From Janthinobacterium sp. 1_2014MBL_MicDiv (lineage in GTDB: Bacteria; Pseudomonadota; Gammaproteobacteria; Burkholderiales; Burkholderiaceae_D), in the NCBI RefSeq assembly GCF_001865675.1, contig NZ_CP011319.1, forward strand, positions 620,001-684,000: a stretch of 64,000 nt of DNA, given 5' to 3'. The notes below the pieces were generated by a model. That model made no database searches, was not told the origin of the DNA, and worked only from the letters and a program-made list of their open reading frames with translations. Shown here piece by piece: positions 43,086-51,105 of this stretch (the first letter of the stretch is position 1; every line of letters starts with the position of its first letter). A program made the translations under genes and the position numbers.

Positions 43086-43178
43086 TCTCTTCGGTACTTC
43101 CGTATTGCTCCTGCCCTGATTCAAGTTTTGTTGCTTTCCAGCCGTAAACCAGAGGGTATTCTTACTTTCTGGATTTCC

Positions 43179-44222
43179 ATGCGACATTTGAGCGCCCTGT
43201 TAGCTTGCAGCCTTGCCGTGATGACGGCCATGGCAAGCGCCAAAGATGCCCCCGCCCCGGCGACCGCCGCCGCATCCACGCCAGCCAGCGCGCCGGTGTC
43301 GGCGTCGGCGCGCGCGGCCGCCATGAAAACCCTGACCGAATCGGTGAAGGGCAAGGAGGCCAAGGCGCCCGTCACCGTCGCGCCGACGGCGCGCGAGAAG
43401 GAAGAAGCGGCCGAAGTCGACCTGTCCGAACGCATCGCGGCGCGCCTGGCGGAAATGCGCGCCACCCAGGCGGCCCGCGCCGCCGCGCGCGCCAAGCGCG
43501 CGGCCGTCGTGAAGGCGGCGCCGCCGCCACCGCCGCCCGTGCCGCGTGGCACGCACTGGTCGTACGAGGGCGAGAGCGGTCCGGCCAACTGGAGCAAGAT
43601 CAATGTCGACTGGGCCAAGTGCGGCAATGGCAGCCGCCAGTCGCCGATCGATATCCGCGACGGCATGAAGGTCGAACTCGAGCAGATCAGTTTTGATTAC
43701 CACCCGTCGTCGTTCAATGTGGTCGACAACGGCCACACGGTGCAGGTGGGTGTCAGCGGCGGCAATTACATCACGGTGCAGAACCGCATGTTCGAGCTGC
43801 AGCAATTCCACTTCCACCGCCCGTCGGAAGAGCGCATCAACGGCAAGGCGTTCGAGATGGTGGTGCACCTGGTGCACCGCGATGCGGAAGGGCGGCAGGC
43901 CGTGCTGGCCTTGCTGCTGGAGCGGGGCGCGCCGCAAGCGACCATCCAGACCGTGTGGAACAATCTGCCGCTGGAAAAATTCGAGACCATGCACCCGTCC
44001 ATCCTGCTTGATCCGGCCGAGATGCTGCCGACGCGGCGCGATTACTACACCTACATGGGATCGATGACGGAGCCGCCCTGCAGCGAGGGCGTGCTGTGGA
44101 TGGTGATGAAGCAGCCGGTGCAGGCGTCGCCGGCGCAGATGGCGCTGTTCAGCCGCCTGTATCCCTTGAATGCGCGGCCGATTCAGCCTGCCAATGGCCG
44201 CATCATCAAGGAATCGAATTAA
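43179..44222 (+). CDS. Periplasmic alpha-carbonic anhydrase with a long N-terminal extension
   Basis: Alpha-class enzymes hydrate CO2 with a zinc bound by three histidines: H211 and H213 (FHFHRPSEE) and H230 (MVVHLVH). The catalytic domain begins near residue 126 (HWSYEGESGPANW), and C148 with the cysteine of EPPCSEG should form the usual disulfide. The ATG at 43179 begins a signal peptide (about 1-21). Residues 22-125 are an unusual alanine/lysine/arginine-rich stretch ending in six prolines, not part of the family fold. A TTG upstream is open but less likely. Confidence 0.88.
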   Translation: MRHLSALLACSLAVMTAMASAKDAPAPATAAASTPASAPVSASARAAAMKTLTESVKGKEAKAPVTVAPTAREKEEAAEVDLSERIAARLAEMRATQAARAAARAKRAAVVKAAPPPPPPVPRGTHWSYEGESGPANWSKINVDWAKCGNGSRQSPIDIRDGMKVELEQISFDYHPSSFNVVDNGHTVQVGVSGGNYITVQNRMFELQQFHFHRPSEERINGKAFEMVVHLVHRDAEGRQAVLALLLERGAPQATIQTVWNNLPLEKFETMHPSILLDPAEMLPTRRDYYTYMGSMTEPPCSEGVLWMVMKQPVQASPAQMALFSRLYPLNARPIQPANGRIIKESN

Positions 44223-44320
44223 GAGCGCTTGAGAAAAGCCCATGGCGTTGTTACCCCGCCTCGTCGTACATGCGTACTGCCTTCGGCGAGGCGCCTAGCC
44301 CTGGACTTTTTCAGTCACCC

Positions 44321-45157
44321 TTATGTAAATTCAAGGCGCTGGCGCCCGGTCCATCCGGCGCCGGCGGCCAGCGTGTCGGGCTGGATCAGGGCCGGCTCGA
44401 TGCAGATGAAGCGCCGGTATTCGTCGTCGGCCAGGTCGGGCAGGGCGGCCGCGTCCTGCGCGCCCGGGTTCCACACGACGGCGTCCGTAAAGCCCTGCTG
44501 CTCCAGGCGCAGGGTGGCGGCACCCGCCTGCAGGGTCAGGGCGCCCGGCAGCTGGTAATAGATGCGGTCCAGCTTGTCGGCAAGCTGCAGCAGCTCTTCC
44601 GCCTGCAGGGCGTCCTGCGGCGTCTCGTCCGAGTAGCGCACGCGCTGCAGGCCGGCGATGCGCGCCGCATCCAGCTGTTCAATCGCAAAATAGGTATGCA
44701 GGGCGGCCGAGAACGGGAACGCCTGCTCGTCCGTGTTCTGCACGGACAGGCTCAAGTCCAGCGCTTGCCCCTTGACGGCCACGCGCAGGCGCAGGGTGAA
44801 GGCGAACGGCCAGGCGGCGGCGATCGCTTCGGGCAGATCGGACTGGGTCAAGGTAAATTCCGCATACGCGGCGCCATCGGCTTCGCCGCTGGCTGCCAGC
44901 TGCCAGGTCGCCACGCGCGCAAAGCCGTGGCGCATGCCCGTGCCGCGCGCGCCGAACTGGGGGAAGATCACCGGTACGCCGCCACGGATGGCGCGGCTGC
45001 CGTCAAGGGCGGAATCGCGGCTGCAAAACAAACGCTCCTGGCCATCGCTGGTACGCCATGAGACCAGGTGGCCGCCGTACAGGGTGACGGTCGCCTGCGC
45101 GCCGTCGGCCGCGCGGATGGTCACGGCCGGCAACTGGCCAAAGGTACTCTTGCTCAT
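44321..45157 (-). CDS. D-hexose-6-phosphate mutarotase
   Basis: A 278-residue aldose-1-epimerase-like protein of the YeaD type, which interconverts anomers of glucose-6-phosphate. RGGVPVIFPQFGARG (near residue 60) and FSAALHTYFAIEQLD (near 150) contain the conserved arginine and histidine. It has no signal peptide. It lies just downstream of the amidase gene and runs in the same direction. Confidence 0.88.
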   Translation of the reverse strand: MSKSTFGQLPAVTIRAADGAQATVTLYGGHLVSWRTSDGQERLFCSRDSALDGSRAIRGGVPVIFPQFGARGTGMRHGFARVATWQLAASGEADGAAYAEFTLTQSDLPEAIAAAWPFAFTLRLRVAVKGQALDLSLSVQNTDEQAFPFSAALHTYFAIEQLDAARIAGLQRVRYSDETPQDALQAEELLQLADKLDRIYYQLPGALTLQAGAATLRLEQQGFTDAVVWNPGAQDAAALPDLADDEYRRFICIEPALIQPDTLAAGAGWTGRQRLEFT

Positions 45158-45171
45158 GCTAGGCTTTCATG

Positions 45172-46566
45172 TCAGGTCAGGCGGCTTTTCGCCAGCGGCG
45201 GATTCTTCGCAAAGTAATTCTTGATGCCCGTGACGATGGCGTCGGCCATCTGGTCCTGGTAGCCGTTGTCGGTCAGCTTGGCTTCCTCTTCCGGATTCGA
45301 GATGAAGGCCGTCTCGATCAGGATGGAGGGAATGTCGGGCGCCTTCAGCACGGCGAAGCCGGCCTGTTCGACGGAGCCCTTGTGCAGGCGGTTGATGCCG
45401 CCGATCTCGCGCAGCACGGCCTTGCCCAGCTTCATGCTGTCGTTGATCTGCGCCGTCGTCGACAGGTCGAGCAGCACGCTGGCCAGCTGCTTGTCGTGGT
45501 TCTTCACGTTGACGCCGCCGATCAAATCGGCCTGGTTTTCCTTGTTGGCCAGCCAGCGCGCCGCCGTCGAGGTGGCGCCTTTTTCCGACAGCACGAAGAC
45601 GGACGAACCGCGCGCCGTCGGCTGGATGAACGCATCGGCGTGGATCGAGACGAACAGGTCGGCCTGCACCTTGCGCGCCTTTTCCACGCGCATGCCCAGC
45701 GGGACGAAGAAATCGGCGTCGCGCGTAAGCATGACGCGCATGTTCGGCTGCAGCTCCAGCTTGGTTTTCAGGCGCTTGGCGATGGCCAGCACGACATCCT
45801 TTTCGCGGCTGCCCTTGCTGCCCATGGCGCCAGGATCCTCGCCGCCGTGGCCGGGGTCGAGCGCGATGGTAATCATGCGCACCACTTTCTGGCCCGGCAA
45901 GGGGCGCGCTTCGGGGCGCTGTTCGGGACGGATATCGGGGAGCGGCGGCACGATGGGGGCCACGGGCGCGACGGCGACGGGCGGCTTGCCGCTGTCGGGC
46001 AGCGGCAATGCGGGCGGCGGCGTGTGCGTGCCGGCCATCGGCGGCTTGGCCGGATCGCTGGACCAGTCGCCTTTTTCGATCATCTGCGCGATCAGGTCCG
46101 GCTCGTGCACGGGGTACAGGTCGAAGATCAGGCGGTGATTGTACGAACCTGCCGGTGGCAGGGTAAACAGCTGCGGCGTGACTTCCTCTTTCAGGTCGAA
46201 CACCAGGCGCACCACGTTGGGCCGGTTCTGGCCCACGCGCACCTGCTTGATATACGGATCGTTCGACTGGATCTTCGCCACCAGGCCCTTCAGCGTGGGA
46301 TTGAGCTCCAGGCCTTCGATGTCGACCACCAGGCGTTCCGGGTCCTTGACGATGAAGTGGGTCGCTTTCAGGATGCTGTCGTTTTCCAGCGTGACGCGGG
46401 TGTAATCCTCGGCAGGCCAGACGCGCACGGCGAGAATTTGCGCCGCCATCGCCGACATCGGCGCGAAGACGGATAACAGCAGGGTGCCGCCGGCCTTGAG
46501 CACCGTACGCCGGGTGATGGGCGAGGATATCAAAGGTTCGGGGCGAATTTGAGACGGTGAAGGCAT
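45172..46566 (-). CDS. amiC: N-acetylmuramoyl-L-alanine amidase, Tat-exported
   Basis: The 464-residue protein has a twin-arginine signal (TRRTVLKAG, then a hydrophobic run to about residue 42), an AMIN septal-ring domain (about 45-150), a proline-rich linker, and an Amidase_3 domain with zinc ligands in DPGHGGEDPGA, the REKD segment, SIHADAF and ILIETAFISN. It should split septal peptidoglycan for daughter-cell separation. It overlaps the end of tsaE by 37 bases, the common tsaE-amiC arrangement. Confidence 0.93.
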   Translation of the reverse strand: MPSPSQIRPEPLISSPITRRTVLKAGGTLLLSVFAPMSAMAAQILAVRVWPAEDYTRVTLENDSILKATHFIVKDPERLVVDIEGLELNPTLKGLVAKIQSNDPYIKQVRVGQNRPNVVRLVFDLKEEVTPQLFTLPPAGSYNHRLIFDLYPVHEPDLIAQMIEKGDWSSDPAKPPMAGTHTPPPALPLPDSGKPPVAVAPVAPIVPPLPDIRPEQRPEARPLPGQKVVRMITIALDPGHGGEDPGAMGSKGSREKDVVLAIAKRLKTKLELQPNMRVMLTRDADFFVPLGMRVEKARKVQADLFVSIHADAFIQPTARGSSVFVLSEKGATSTAARWLANKENQADLIGGVNVKNHDKQLASVLLDLSTTAQINDSMKLGKAVLREIGGINRLHKGSVEQAGFAVLKAPDIPSILIETAFISNPEEEAKLTDNGYQDQMADAIVTGIKNYFAKNPPLAKSRLT

Positions 46567-47018
46567 GACAGACCCAATTCAGAAGACGCTTGCAATTCTA
46601 CATCACGTCCTGTACCCGCAACGCTCAAATAAACATTCAGGTCCGCCGGCGGCAGGACCGGTTCGGCTTTCTCCGGCCATTCGACGATGCAGATATTGTG
46701 GCCATTGAAGTCTTCGCGAAAGCCCGCGTCGAGGAATTCCTCGGCGCTGCCCATGCGGTACAGGTCGAAATGAATGACGTTGACGGCCTGGCCGTCGAGT
46801 TGCACCGTGTACGGTTCGGACAGGGTATACGTGGGGCTTTTCACGTGGCCCGCGTGGCCGGCCGCGTGCAGCAGCGCGCGCGTGAGGGCCGTCTTGCCGG
46901 CGCCCAGGTCGCCGTGCAGGTAGATCGCCAGGCCTGGCGCCAGCGCGCGCGCCAGCGCGGCGCCCAGAGCGGCGGTGCCGGCTTCGTCGTGGAGGTGGGC
47001 TTTGAAGTGTTCGGTCAT
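46530..47018 (-). CDS. tsaE: tRNA threonylcarbamoyladenosine biosynthesis protein TsaE
   Basis: TsaE is the ATPase of the complex that makes t6A37. The ATG at 47018 gives 162 residues; the much longer open frame reaching 48455 is antisense to queG and is not real. The Walker A motif GDLGAGKTALTR is at about 40-51, followed by SPTYTL and HFDLYRMG, typical of the family. It is divergent from queG. Confidence 0.95.
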   Translation of the reverse strand: MTEHFKAHLHDEAGTAALGAALARALAPGLAIYLHGDLGAGKTALTRALLHAAGHAGHVKSPTYTLSEPYTVQLDGQAVNVIHFDLYRMGSAEEFLDAGFREDFNGHNICIVEWPEKAEPVLPPADLNVYLSVAGTGRDVELQASSELGLSCLHRLKFAPNL

Positions 47019-47096
47019 TATCTTCGGTATCGCATAAAATGGAGGCTGCTCCCATTGTAACCGCCCGCGCCGCCGCTGTTTTCCGTAAAGTCCCCT

Positions 47097-48188
47097 ATGT
47101 CCGCCACCGTCACCGATCTCGCCGCCCTGGCGCGCACCATCAAGCAATGGGGGCGCGAGCTGGGTTTTGCCGAGGTGCGCATCGCCGATGTGGACCTGTC
47201 GCACATGGAAGCGGGGCTGCAGGCCTGGCTTGATGCAGGGTATCACGGCGAAATGGAATACATGGCCAGCCACGGCATGAAGCGTGCGCGCCCGGCCGAA
47301 CTGGTGCCGGGCACGGTGCGCGCCATCAGCGCCCGCATGAACTACCTGCCGCCGGCGTTGGGAGCCGACTGGCGCGAGCGCGAGGCGGCGCGGGACGCCG
47401 ATCCCGCGGCGGCCGTGATCTCCGTGTATGCACGCGGCCGCGATTATCACAAGGTGATGCGCTCGCGTCTGCAGCAGCTGGCCGAACGCATCAAGGGCGA
47501 AATCGGCGACTTCGGCTACCGCGTCTTCAGCGACTCGGCCCCCGTGATGGAAGTGGAACTGGCGCAAAAGGGCGGGTTGGGCTGGCGCGGCAAGCACACC
47601 TTGCTGATCAACCGCCAGGGCGGTTCCTTTTTTTTCCTCGGCGAGATCCTCATCGACGTGCCGCTGCCGGTGGATGCGCCCGAGACGCCGCACTGCGGCC
47701 AGTGCTCGGCGTGCATCACGGTGTGCCCGACGCAAGCGATCCTGGGGCCGCACCAGCTCGACGCGCGCCGCTGCATCTCGTACCTGACCATCGAATTGAA
47801 GGGCGCCATTCCCGTCGAAATGCGGCCCCTGATCGGCAACAAGGTATATGGCTGCGACGATTGCCAGACCGTCTGCCCGTGGAACAAGTTCGCCCAGCGC
47901 GCCGTGGTGCCCGATTTCGACGAGCGCCATAGCCTGGGCAGCGCCGGCATGGTGGAGCTGTTCGCCTGGACGGAAGAAGAATTCAACCGCCGCATGGAAG
48001 GCAGCGCCATCCGTCGCATCGGCCACGAGCGCTGGCTGCGCAACCTGGCCGTCGGCATGGGCAATGCGGCCGCCAAGGTGCGGGGACAGGCCGACATCGT
48101 CGCGGCCCTGCTGTCGCGCCGCGAGCACCCGTCGGCCATCGTGCGCGAACACGTCGAATGGGCGCTGGTGCTGCACGGCGTCGCCTGA
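47097..48188 (+). CDS. queG: Epoxyqueuosine reductase
   Basis: QueG carries out the last step of queuosine synthesis in tRNA, using cobalamin and two [4Fe-4S] clusters. The 363-residue protein has two ferredoxin-like cysteine motifs, CGQCSACITVCP and GCDDCQTVCPWN, and a C-terminal HEAT-like stretch. It is 78 bases away from the divergent tsaE. Confidence 0.95.
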   Translation: MSATVTDLAALARTIKQWGRELGFAEVRIADVDLSHMEAGLQAWLDAGYHGEMEYMASHGMKRARPAELVPGTVRAISARMNYLPPALGADWREREAARDADPAAAVISVYARGRDYHKVMRSRLQQLAERIKGEIGDFGYRVFSDSAPVMEVELAQKGGLGWRGKHTLLINRQGGSFFFLGEILIDVPLPVDAPETPHCGQCSACITVCPTQAILGPHQLDARRCISYLTIELKGAIPVEMRPLIGNKVYGCDDCQTVCPWNKFAQRAVVPDFDERHSLGSAGMVELFAWTEEEFNRRMEGSAIRRIGHERWLRNLAVGMGNAAAKVRGQADIVAALLSRREHPSAIVREHVEWALVLHGVA

Positions 48189-48304
48189 GCTGCGTTCAAG
48201 AACGCCTGACAAAACCGTAGCGGGCGGCAGTGATCTGTGGCTGGGAGGCGCAGCGGGCATCGCAGGCCGCAAGGGGCGACGCGCAGCAGGTTTGCTGAGG
48301 TGTG

Positions 48305-48682
48305 CTAAACCTGCTTCAGGCGCAGCGCCGACCAGTCGGCGTCGATGGCGATCATGGCCACGCTGTCGAGTCCCAGTGCCTGTGCGTAGGCGCGGATGTC
48401 GTCGCGCTGGATATCGCTGCCCGCCTTGCTTCCCCCTTTGCGGTACGCCAGCCACAGCGCGCCGCCGGGCGCCAGGCGCGCCTGCGCCGCCGGCAGGTGG
48501 CGTTCCAGTTCCGCGCGGCTGCGCGCAAACAGCAAGATCCAGTCGGCGCTTTCAGCCGCCTTGGCCATGCGCTCGGGCGGCAGCTGCGCCAGCAGCGCCG
48601 CCTGTTCGCCGCCATCATTGAGCACGGCCAGCGCCTGCGCATTCTTCACATACATCTTTTCCGGGACGGTTTTTTCAGGCAT
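48305..48682 (-). CDS. DUF3052-like protein
   Basis: A 125-residue cytoplasmic protein whose pattern (ADWILLFARSRAELERHLPAAQ, ARLAPGGALWLAYRKGGS, IDADWSALRL) fits DUF3052, a small alpha/beta domain of unknown function. It faces the end of queG and lies back to back with the PadR-type gene, so it may share part of the control region at 48683-48818. Confidence 0.7.
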   Translation of the reverse strand: MPEKTVPEKMYVKNAQALAVLNDGGEQAALLAQLPPERMAKAAESADWILLFARSRAELERHLPAAQARLAPGGALWLAYRKGGSKAGSDIQRDDIRAYAQALGLDSVAMIAIDADWSALRLKQV

Positions 48683-48752
48683 GGCGATGGCTTGTTGGTG
48701 GCGGAGAGCTCAGCATAGCAAACGCCGGCACGCCCGCGCCATGAATTTTTCC

Positions 48753-48804
48753 TTGACTTATCGATATATCGTTATAAAATGACGATACCTACTAACGATA
48801 TATC
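48753..48804 (+). promoter_or_regulatory. Promoter with paired GATATATC operators of the YqjI-like regulator
   Basis: A good promoter is visible: TTGACT (48753-48758), 16 bases, TAAAAT (48775-48780). GATATATCGTTA (48763-48774) fills the spacer, and its reverse complement TAACGATATATC recurs at 48793-48804, 18 bases away and just before the start codon. The first copy also contains the palindrome CGATATATCG. PadR-type regulators bind such AT-rich inverted repeats, so this is a strong autoregulatory operator candidate. Confidence 0.75.
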
Positions 48805-48818
48805 TTTAAAGAGAAAAC

Positions 48819-49499
48819 ATGAGAAACTCACACCACGCAGAACATGGCCACGGCGGCCATCACCATCAGCATGCCCATTGCGGCCAGCACCACCATGGCG
48901 AACACCATCGCGGCGAGCATCGCCACGAACACCGCCACGAATACTACCTGCATGGCCGCGGCCCGCGCGGCTTCGACGAGCGCGGCGATGGCATGGGCCA
49001 TGGCGGCCCCGGTGGCCGGGGCGGGCGCGGCGAACGGGCCGAGCGCGTCTTCGGCCGCGGCGACCTGCCGCTGATCGTGCTGGCGCTGATCGAGATCAGC
49101 CCGCGCCACGGCTATGAAATCATCAAGGCCATCGAAGAGCGTTGCGGCGGCGCCTATGCGCCCAGCCCGGGCGCCATCTACCCGACCCTGACCCTGCTCG
49201 AAGAACAGGACCACGTCACGTCCAGTGAAAGCGCCAGCGGCAAGAAGCTCTACACCATCACGGACCTGGGCCGCGCCTATATTGAGGAAAACCGCGCCCA
49301 GGTGGACGGCATCCTGGCCCGCCTCGACATGTTCGCCCGCATTCAGGCGAAACACGCCTTGCCCGAGCGCGTGCGCCAGGGCATGCACACCCTCAAGCAT
49401 GCGCTGCTGCTGAACAAGACCAACTGGACGGACGCGGAAGCCGAACGCGTGGCCGCCGTGCTGGAGCAGGCGGCGAATGCCATCGTCGACGGTCAATGA
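48819..49499 (+). CDS. yqjI: PadR-family, YqjI-like metal-responsive repressor with His-rich N-terminus
   Basis: The 226-residue protein begins with a metal-binding tail: 19 histidines in the first 46 residues, plus C21. A glycine/arginine-rich linker follows, then a PadR winged-helix domain (about 82-170, LIVLALIEISPRHGYEIIKAI and SPGAIYPTLTLLEEQ) and a C-terminal helix. E. coli YqjI has the same build, responds to nickel and iron, and represses yqjH. Here the YqjH-like gene follows 24 bases downstream in the same direction. Confidence 0.85.
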   Translation: MRNSHHAEHGHGGHHHQHAHCGQHHHGEHHRGEHRHEHRHEYYLHGRGPRGFDERGDGMGHGGPGGRGGRGERAERVFGRGDLPLIVLALIEISPRHGYEIIKAIEERCGGAYAPSPGAIYPTLTLLEEQDHVTSSESASGKKLYTITDLGRAYIEENRAQVDGILARLDMFARIQAKHALPERVRQGMHTLKHALLLNKTNWTDAEAERVAAVLEQAANAIVDGQ

Positions 49500-49523
49500 A
49501 TCCACTTTGACAAGGAACCGAAC

Positions 49524-50360
49524 ATGACGAATACCTCATCGGCAACACCCGCACCGCAACGCCTGCGGACCACCGAACGCGTGCGGCACGACTTGAAACT
49601 GCGCGTGCTCACCGTCGTGCGCACCGAGCAGCTGACGCCGCACATGCGCCGCATCACCCTGGCCGGCGACGATCTTGACGGCTTTGTCTCGCCCGCGCAC
49701 GACGACCACGTGAAACTGTTCTTCCCCGCCCCGGGCGAAGCTGCGCCCGTCTTTCCCGTGCTGGGCAATGGCCCGAATCCCGTCCAGTACGCGGAAGGGG
49801 CGCGTCCCATCGCCCGCAACTACACGCCGCGCCGCTATGACGCCGCGCGGCGCGAGCTGGAGATCGACTTCGTGCTGCATGGCGACGGTCCCGCAGCCAC
49901 CTGGGCGGCACAAGCCGTGCCCGGACAGACCCTGGGTGTGGGCGGACCGCGCGGCTCGATGCTGGTGCCGCTCGATTTCGACTGGTATGTGCTGGTGGGC
50001 GACCAGACGGCCTTGCCGGCCATCGCCCGCCGCCTCGAGCAGTTGCCAGCCACGGCACGCGCGATTGCCGTGATCGAAATCGTCGAGGACGGCGAGCAGA
50101 TCGCGCTCGACAGCGCCGCGCAGCTGGACGTGCGCTGGGTAGCGCGCAATGGCCGCAGCGGTGCCTTGCTGCTGGCGGAACTGGCGAAAGTGGTCTTGCC
50201 GCAGGACGGCGACGGCTACGTGTGGGTGGCGTGCGAGCATGCACAGGTACAGGGCTTGCGCGGGCATTTCATTGAAGCCGGCGTGCCGAAGCAGCATCTG
50301 CATGCGGCCAGCTACTGGAAGCATGGGGCGGCGGAGCACCATGAGCGTCACGATGCGTGA
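49524..50360 (+). CDS. yqjH: Siderophore-interacting protein, YqjH/ViuB-like ferric-chelate reductase
   Basis: A 278-residue FAD-binding protein: a flavin barrel with RNYTPRRYD near residue 95, FVLHGDGPAATWA, then an NAD(P)-binding domain ending in the SIP motif ASYWKHGAAEHH. It should reduce ferric siderophores or citrate in the cytoplasm. It has an AAGGA Shine-Dalgarno and is the only gene behind the YqjI-like regulator, matching the E. coli partnership although the genes are divergent there. Confidence 0.88.
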   Translation: MTNTSSATPAPQRLRTTERVRHDLKLRVLTVVRTEQLTPHMRRITLAGDDLDGFVSPAHDDHVKLFFPAPGEAAPVFPVLGNGPNPVQYAEGARPIARNYTPRRYDAARRELEIDFVLHGDGPAATWAAQAVPGQTLGVGGPRGSMLVPLDFDWYVLVGDQTALPAIARRLEQLPATARAIAVIEIVEDGEQIALDSAAQLDVRWVARNGRSGALLLAELAKVVLPQDGDGYVWVACEHAQVQGLRGHFIEAGVPKQHLHAASYWKHGAAEHHERHDA

Positions 50361-50376
50361 TGGCGGTGGCGGTGGT

Positions 50377-50477
50377 GTCGGGTTACGCGCTGCGCGCTAA
50401 CCCGACCTACCCGACCTACCCGACCTACATTGCAATGTAGGTTGGATTGGCGGCGCGCCAGCGCCGCGTAATCCAAC
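50377..50477. repeat. REP-like hairpins with a CCGACCTAC run and a palindrome
   Basis: A hairpin, GTCGGGTTA...TAACCCGAC, lies at 50377-50406. CCGACCTAC units then repeat, followed by a perfect 16-base palindrome CTACATTGCAATGTAG (50425-50440) and a second hairpin, GTTGGATT...AATCCAAC (50441-50477). The cluster lies between the convergent yqjH-like gene and dctR. Confidence 0.8.
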
Positions 50478-50486
50478 ATTGCTGCA

Positions 50487-51071
50487 TTACTTCAACAACC
50501 CCGCCAGCTCCACCGCCGTCTTGACCTGCATCTTGTCGAAGATATGCGCGCGGTGGACTTCCACGGTGCGCATGCTGATGCCCAGCTTGTCGGCCACCAC
50601 CTTGTTCATCTTGCCCGCCAAAATCAGGTCCAGCACTTCGCGTTCGCGCGTCGACAGGGTGGCCAGGCGCGCGTGCACGGCGGCCAGTTCGCCGGCCTGG
50701 CGCGAGTTGGCCAGGCCTTGCTGCACGCGGTCCATCAGGTCGTTGTCGTTGAACGGCTTTTCAAAGAAATCGAAGGCGCCGCGTTTCAGGCTGTCGACGG
50801 CCATCGGCACGTCGCCGTGGCCGGTGAGGAAAATCACGGGCAGGCGCGCCGTCAGGTCGCGCTTGACCAGCTGGTCGAACAGGGCGATGCCGTTCATGTC
50901 GGGCATGCGCACGTCGAGCAGCACGCAGTCGCCGCCGGCGTCGAAGCTGCCATCGAGGCTGTCGAGGAATTGCTGCGCGCTGGCGTAGCTGCGCGCCTCG
51001 ATGCTGCGCGAGGCGGCCAGCCAGGACAGGGAGTCGCGTACGACTTCTTCGTCATCAATGATATGCAGCAT
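50487..51071 (-). CDS. dctR: FixJ-family response regulator of dicarboxylate transport
   Basis: A 194-residue protein with a receiver domain (phosphorylation site D53 in LLDVRMPDMNG, then FLTGHGDVPMAV) and a LuxR-type helix-turn-helix (LSTREREVLDLILAGKMNKVVADKLGIS and on). It lies 34 bases after its kinase. FixJ-type DctR with DctS controls DctPQM in Rhodobacter, the same set as here. A palindrome at 53151 is its likely target. Confidence 0.88.
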   Translation of the reverse strand: MLHIIDDEEVVRDSLSWLAASRSIEARSYASAQQFLDSLDGSFDAGGDCVLLDVRMPDMNGIALFDQLVKRDLTARLPVIFLTGHGDVPMAVDSLKRGAFDFFEKPFNDNDLMDRVQQGLANSRQAGELAAVHARLATLSTREREVLDLILAGKMNKVVADKLGISMRTVEVHRAHIFDKMQVKTAVELAGLLK

Positions 51072-51105
51072 GGTGTCTCCGGCTTTCTGTTATCGTCGTT
51101 ATCGG

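Noticed and set aside
46530..48455. 641-codon reading of the tsaE frame
   Set aside because: Only the last 162 codons match TsaE; the upstream part is antisense to queG. I start tsaE at 47018.
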